Shown here one piece after another: positions 6,304-10,059 of a stretch of DNA of 10,059 nt; position 1 is the first letter of the stretch; each line of letters begins with the position of its first letter. The notes beneath the pieces were generated by a model, which saw nothing but the letters and a program-made list of their open reading frames with translations, did not search any database and was not told the origin of the DNA. The stretch spans positions 1 to 10,059 of the forward strand of contig JAJJLU010000130.1 of NCBI GenBank assembly GCA_023807065.1, given 5' to 3'. Position numbers and translations under genes: made by a program. Origin of the DNA: Isotricha intestinalis. Its lineage: Eukaryota > Ciliophora > Litostomatea > Vestibuliferida > Isotrichidae.

Positions 6304-7983
6304 TCAATTAAAGCATAAACAACTGAAGAAAGAATTTTTTTTCCTTTCAACTTTTTCTTTATTTTCTTCATTATCAGTAATATTTTCTTTAATATCACTA
6401 AAAAGATTAGTATTAGATTTATTTAATTCAAAAAGATTAAAACCATAAAATTTATTAGGAATATATAAACTATTACAATCTTCAGTATTTATATTTAAAT
6501 TTTGAATAATATTTTCCAATGTCTTAATATCTTTATTAATAAATAAATTATATAAATTTTTCATAATTAACAATATAATAGATAAATTATCTTTAGCTCC
6601 ATAATTAATCGCAGATTCAATAAGAGAAGTACCAACATAACTTAAAATATTATAATAATCTAAATTTAATTTAATTCCTTTATAAAAAGAATTAAAAATA
6701 CATTTACATATATCTTCATTTTTCATATATAAAAATATTTCAAAACCTCCCATTAAGATAAAATCCATATCACAATTAGTTTCAATTTCAAAAACATCTG
6801 GTTCAGAAATAATAATTCCTTTAGTTTTATTATTATTTTTTAATTCAAAATCTCCTATTGATCTACTAAAGGGAAAATTACTAGGATTAATAAAATAAAT
6901 ATTATTTTTTTTAATTAATTTACCTCCATGAGATTCAATTCTTTTTTTTTCATTATCTTCATTTGGAATATGATCAATCGATAATTTATTAATTTCTTTT
7001 CCTAATTTTGATGAAATTATACTTCTTGAATTACCACAATTTCCAATATATATTTTATTATTTATATTAATTAATATATGAGCACAAGATCCTCCTTTTT
7101 CATAAGCAACTAAATTTTTTTGATTTTCAAAAGCATTATATATTATTTTTCTATCTATTGATAAAAATGAATCTTTTATTGTTTTTATTGGATTTAATAT
7201 TAAATTTATTTTATCATTTAATATATAATTACCTAAATTTTCTTTTAAATAAGATGATATATTTTTTCCTTTATGACCTGTATATATTCCAAAATAATGA
7301 ATTTTTTTTTCTGATTTTTCTTCTTTTTCATTTAATTTTATTTGTAATTTATTATTATTATCTTTTTTCCTATTTTTAAATGTTGTTGCTATAAAACCAA
7401 AAAATTCACCAAAAAATTTATCATATATTATTTGTTCATTTAAACAATTTGTTCTATATAGCATTTTCATTTCTTCTTTTTCAGGATCTTTTTCAATAAT
7501 ATTTAAAGATTTTAATCTATCTTCTAATTTATTTGCATTTGATATTATATTACTTATTTCCTTTTTATCTGATAAAATACTTTTTTTTGATAATACAGAA
7601 ACTTTTAATTTATTTTTATAAAATAATTCTAATTTTTCTCTTAATAATGTATTTGTTATTTCTTGCTTATTTTTTTCTTTTATATCTGTTATAAATTTTT
7701 TTTTTGAAATGTTTGTATTACTTGAACTAAAATTTAATGATTTTTGAATTGTTGTTTTTGGAAGCGATAATTTATTCTTTTTATGAGTGAAATAATTAAA
7801 ATAAAACTTTTGTAATTCATTTGTATCTGATGTTGAAGGTGAATTGTTTTTATTTAATAATTCACTTTTATATGTATGAAGTGTATTTTCATTTTTTATT
7901 TTTTTATTTTTCTTATTTATATTCTTTATATTTTTTTCTGGAGTTTTAAAATTGAAATTATTTTCTATTTTTGAGCCATTCAT
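6304..7983 (-). CDS. PP2C/PPM-fold protein with degenerate metal sites (predicted pseudophosphatase)
   Basis: A PP2C domain covers about residues 190-476 of 559. Its motifs appear in order: YFGIYTGHKG (230-239, for FFGVYDGHGG), GGSCAHI (297-303), IGNCGNSRSII (313-323, for the CGDSRA motif), LSIDHIPNEDNEKKRI (334-349), SRSIGDFELK (373-382), EPDV (394-397), DFILMGGFEIF (407-417, for the FLILASDGLWD motif) and AKDNLSIILL (463-472). The catalytic residues are largely gone. By PPM1A numbering, Asp60 is Thr235, Asp239-Gly240 is Phe414-Glu415, Asp146 is Asn318, and the Glu37-Asp38 pair appears to be Asn-Asn within NRKKDNNNK. Only the Asp282 equivalent (Asp465), the Arg33-like Arg205 and His237 remain. 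Active PPM enzymes are Mn/Mg-dependent Ser/Thr phosphatases; this one is probably a binding or regulatory protein. The N-terminal 175 residues are basic and Ser/Asn-rich. The C-terminus ends SCLCFN with two Cys. TGA stop, no intron. Confidence 0.85.
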   Translation of the reverse strand: MNGSKIENNFNFKTPEKNIKNINKKNKKIKNENTLHTYKSELLNKNNSPSTSDTNELQKFYFNYFTHKKNKLSLPKTTIQKSLNFSSSNTNISKKKFITDIKEKNKQEITNTLLREKLELFYKNKLKVSVLSKKSILSDKKEISNIISNANKLEDRLKSLNIIEKDPEKEEMKMLYRTNCLNEQIIYDKFFGEFFGFIATTFKNRKKDNNNKLQIKLNEKEEKSEKKIHYFGIYTGHKGKNISSYLKENLGNYILNDKINLILNPIKTIKDSFLSIDRKIIYNAFENQKNLVAYEKGGSCAHILININNKIYIGNCGNSRSIISSKLGKEINKLSIDHIPNEDNEKKRIESHGGKLIKKNNIYFINPSNFPFSRSIGDFELKNNNKTKGIIISEPDVFEIETNCDMDFILMGGFEIFLYMKNEDICKCIFNSFYKGIKLNLDYYNILSYVGTSLIESAINYGAKDNLSIILLIMKNLYNLFINKDIKTLENIIQNLNINTEDCNSLYIPNKFYGFNLFELNKSNTNLFSDIKENITDNEENKEKVERKKNSFFSCLCFN

Positions 7984-8223
7984 TTTTGATTTAAAATCGA
8001 TTATTAATATATGAATTATGAAATATAATTAATAAATTGAGAAATAAATTTTATTTCATAATAATATTTTTTTCTTATCAAAAGGATTAATAGTAAATAA
8101 ATTATAATATTTTTTAATTATTATATTTTTACATATATATCAGTTAAATAAAATAGTATAATATTTATTTATTTTTTAAAATTAAAAAAATTAAAACTAA
8201 CCTAAAAAAAAATAAATAAATCT
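7984..8223. other. Spacer between two minus-strand genes
   Basis: This 240-base AT-rich spacer lies upstream of the PP2C-like gene and downstream of the 265-residue gene. It contains no open frame with coding character and no recognisable element. It must carry the promoter of the PP2C-like gene. Confidence 0.5.
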
Positions 8224-9021
8224 TTAGGATTTAGAAATAGAAATAGCAGAATTTAAATAATTAAATAACATATTTTGATTTAATTTATGATTATAATCAC
8301 TAATTTTAAAAGGTTCTAAAATTTTTCTAGATCTATTTTTAATTAATATTCTTTTATCAGTTTGTTTGACTTTAAATAAAACCATATCAGGATAAGTATA
8401 ATCAACAACACTTTTCATAAATTTAACTTTCTTTTGTAAATCTTTTAATTGTGTTTCTGCAAAAGTTGGTCCTGTAAAATGTTTTATTTTTTCTCCTTTT
8501 TTAATTAATTCTAAATTATGTTTTATTAATTTTTTTTCAAAATGTTCTTCATCATTAGCATATTCAATGTTTAATTTATTATTTATTATTTTAATATCTC
8601 TTGCATATTTTTTTCTATGTTCTTGAAAAAAATAAAATATCTTTTTATATAAATTTAATTCTCTTCCTTCACTTGAAATTGGTGATTTTATTTTTGTAAA
8701 AGGAATTAAACTATTTTTTCTTTTTATTTCTCCTATTTCTGGTTTAATATATTTTTCTTTTTTATTATTTAATAATAATGAAGGTTCTGTATGAAAATAT
8801 TTAGAATGAGAATAGTTTATGTGATTTAAACCTAATTTATTTTTTATTAAATCTATCTTCTTTTCATTTTCTTTTACATTTTTCAAAAATGATTCACTTA
8901 AAAAATTATTTTGAGATAATAAAAATTCATCTTTTGTTGTTAATGTTGTTGATGTTGTATTAAATTGTTTTTTTATTAAATCAGAATTTTTTTTTTTTAA
9001 ATGTATTCTTAAATTTTTCAT
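8224..9021 (-). CDS. Unrecognised basic, helical protein
   Basis: This 265-residue protein is rich in Lys, Asn, Leu and Ile, with no signal peptide or membrane segment. The N-terminal 110 residues are Ser/Thr/Asn-rich and probably disordered. From about 120 it looks more ordered: helical stretches at 122-176 and 189-203 (ETQLKDLQKKVKFMK) are followed by VVDYTYPDMVLFKVKQ (205-220), a motif that looks conserved, and a basic tail (KNRSRKI, 228-234). This pattern of a short coiled-coil with a terminal conserved block is common in ciliate cytoskeletal or axonemal proteins, but I cannot assign a family. The ATG at 9019-9021 begins the frame and the stop is TAA at 8224-8226. Single exon. It is downstream of the broken right-end gene on the same strand, with 185 bases between them. 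Confidence 0.78.
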   Translation of the reverse strand: MKNLRIHLKKKNSDLIKKQFNTTSTTLTTKDEFLLSQNNFLSESFLKNVKENEKKIDLIKNKLGLNHINYSHSKYFHTEPSLLLNNKKEKYIKPEIGEIKRKNSLIPFTKIKSPISSEGRELNLYKKIFYFFQEHRKKYARDIKIINNKLNIEYANDEEHFEKKLIKHNLELIKKGEKIKHFTGPTFAETQLKDLQKKVKFMKSVVDYTYPDMVLFKVKQTDKRILIKNRSRKILEPFKISDYNHKLNQNMLFNYLNSAISISKS

Positions 9022-9206
9022 TTTATTTTTACAATTAAATTTATTAAATAAAAAAATAATTTAATCAATTTATAATATTATGTAAATATAAATAAATAAT
9101 TAAATTTGTTTATAAACTCTTACTATTTTCTCATAAACAATGAAAATAATAAAATTAATTTTTTTTACAAAAATTTCAATATTAAATTGGAGACTTTGTA
9201 AATTTA
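9022..9206. other. Spacer between the right-end broken gene and the 265-residue gene
   Basis: This 185-base AT-rich spacer should contain the promoter of the gene that starts at 9021. No coding frame or structured element was seen. Confidence 0.45.
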
Positions 9207-9428
9207 TTAAACTTTAAACTTCCTTTTTTTTTTAGTTCCAATTTTATTTAAATAACTATATTTTTCTAAAGATTCATCAGTTTTAACATATTTACTGGCA
9301 AGATCAAATAATTTAGAATCAGAAATTGTTTGAAGAGTAATCATTAGATTAGAATTATTTTTATTATTTTCATTATCTTTGTTATTTCCATTAAATTTCT
9401 CATTAACTACTTTAGAAATAATTTTTAA

Positions 9429-9449
9429 ATTATTATTATTATTATTATT
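9429..9449 (-). repeat. (AAT)7 microsatellite encoding an Asn run
   Basis: Seven uninterrupted AAT codons on the minus strand encode seven Asn in the right-end gene. Similar shorter AAT runs occur in the other genes. The repeat is in frame, so length changes would not shift the reading frame. Confidence 0.85.
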
Positions 9450-9535
9450 TGTATTTAATGAATTAATTCCTTCAAAATAAAGTTTTTTTGTTTTCTTTTT
9501 TGTATTTTGAAATGATAATTTCTTTAAAGTATCAT

Positions 9536-9570
9536 CTTGAGTTCATAATTATTTAATAAATTATTATTAC
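9536..9570 (-). other. Putative 35-base intron in the right-end gene
   Basis: On the minus strand the stretch begins GTAATAATAA at 9570 and ends CTCAAG at 9536. Removing it joins frame 2 to frame 3 exactly, turning SYERF-S into SYERF-NDTLKKLSF. Very short GT-AG introns are usual in some ciliates. Against it, the stretch itself reads as Asn-rich coding sequence (SNNNLLNNYE) in frame 2, so a one-base indel at about 9545-9526 explains the data as well. No other gene in the window needs an intron. Confidence 0.4.
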
Positions 9571-10022
9571 TAAATCTTTCATATGAAATATCATTTGTAG
9601 GGGAAAAAAAAAATGTGTTTTTAATTGAATTAATATTATTATTATTTTTTCTTTTATTTTTATTTAAATCATTTGAATTACTTATTTTTTTTTCATTTTT
9701 ATTTTTATCTTCTAAATTTAATGTACTTAAATATTCTGTTCTACTTATTGTTATATAATTTGATACTTTATCATTTGTTATCGTTGAACTTGAAATATTA
9801 ATTTGTTTTGATTTTTTTTTTATTTTATTTTCAACTGTATTCTTTTTATTTTCTATTTTTCTTTCTTTTATAATTTATAATTGTTGAAAATAATAAAGAT
9901 AAATTTTCTTGAATTGATGTTAAATTAAATGGTTGAATTAAATTATCATATCTTTTAATTTTATTATTATTTTTATTTATAATATTTTTATTTATTTTTC
10001 TAAAATTATTTTTTTCTTTTAC

Positions 10023-10059
10023 ATTGGGGATTGGGGATTGGGGATTGGGGATTGGGGAT
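10023..10059. repeat. Right telomere, (GGGGATT)n
   Basis: Five GGGG blocks spaced by ATT run from 10026 to the end of the window, preceded by an ATT at 10023-10025 that may be repeat or unique sequence. The G-rich strand runs 5' to 3' towards the end, as expected. The array is the reverse complement of the left telomere, which shows that the window is one complete linear molecule. The junction falls inside the open frame of the right-end gene. Confidence 0.96.

Larger units (their letters stand above)
9207..10022 (-). pseudogene. 5'-truncated gene running into the right telomere, with two frame breaks
   Basis: Reading the minus strand, a coding-like frame emerges directly from the telomere. 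Frame 1 (10022 to 9846) includes RYDNLIQPFNLTSIQENL and LSLLFSTIINYKRKK and ends in TAA 9848-9846. Frame 2 (open from 9874 to 9524) continues with KIENKKNTVENK, then VSNYITISRTEYLSTL and SIKNTFFFSPTNDISYERF. Frame 3 (from 9542) reads QDDTLKKLSFQN, KLYFEGINSL, LMITLQTISDSKLFDLASKY, VKTDESLEKYSYLNKIGTKK and ends KRKFKV with TAA at 9209-9207. The C-terminus therefore looks intact. Frames 1 and 2 contain no ATG at all, and frame 1 stays open up to the telomere, so the 5' end is missing. The frame 1 to 2 shift is +1 and lies within 9874-9849. The frame 2 to 3 change could be a 35-base intron (9570-9536) or an indel. I do not recognise the protein; it is Lys/Asn/Ser-rich with a conserved-looking C-terminal 40 residues. 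A pseudogene capped by telomere is the simplest reading; assembly errors or programmed shifts are alternatives. Confidence 0.7.

Noticed and set aside
7158..7379. Plus-strand open frame that looks like a small membrane protein
   Set aside because: It lies wholly inside the PP2C-like domain on the other strand, and its hydrophobicity comes from the T-rich complement of Lys/Asn codons.
9900..9945. TTGAA motifs near the right end as a Euplotes-type chromosome breakage signal
   Set aside because: The motif is too short and too common in this sequence, and the telomere unit excludes Euplotes.
1..10059. Bacterial defence, mobile or CRISPR-type systems
   Set aside because: Telomeres, eukaryotic gene families and codon use show a eukaryotic chromosome. 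There are no spaced repeats, transposase signatures or terminal repeats other than telomeres.

Overview
The window looks like one complete, very AT-rich ciliate macronuclear minichromosome. It starts with CCCCAAT repeats (1-40) and ends with the complementary GGGGATT repeats (about 10023-10059). Only short telomeric arrays cap it, and about 10 kb of sequence lies between them. From memory, a C4A2T telomere unit is the one reported for rumen ciliates such as Entodinium (Litostomatea, Trichostomatia); it differs from the CCCCAA of Tetrahymena and the CCCCAAAA of Euplotes and Oxytricha. Genes end in TAA or TGA. Tandem TAA codons follow several ends, so the standard code fits and the UAR=Gln and UGA=Cys codes do not. 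The long Asn runs, A-rich coding strands and nearly intronless genes also fit a ciliate.

Left arm, plus strand: an acidic, repeat-rich protein interrupted by one in-frame TAA (264-683 and 684/720-1958); an UPF3-like nonsense-mediated decay factor (2312-3211); a cyclin-box protein (3479-4627); and a protein with two membrane segments (5234-5938). Right arm, minus strand: a broken gene that runs into the right telomere (9207 to about 10022); an unrecognised 265-residue protein (8224-9021); and a PP2C-fold protein lacking most catalytic metal ligands (6304-7983). All genes point away from the telomeres and converge at 5939-6303. I see no operon and no functional link between the genes; they look like independent housekeeping and signalling genes sharing a chromosome.

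The best leads are the predicted PP2C pseudophosphatase; the right-end gene that has no start codon, is capped by telomere and has two frame breaks, one ending exactly at AAA-TAA; and the single in-frame TAA at 681-683 that splits a gene. I found no CRISPR, transposon, rRNA or tRNA. No previously undescribed multi-gene system is evident.
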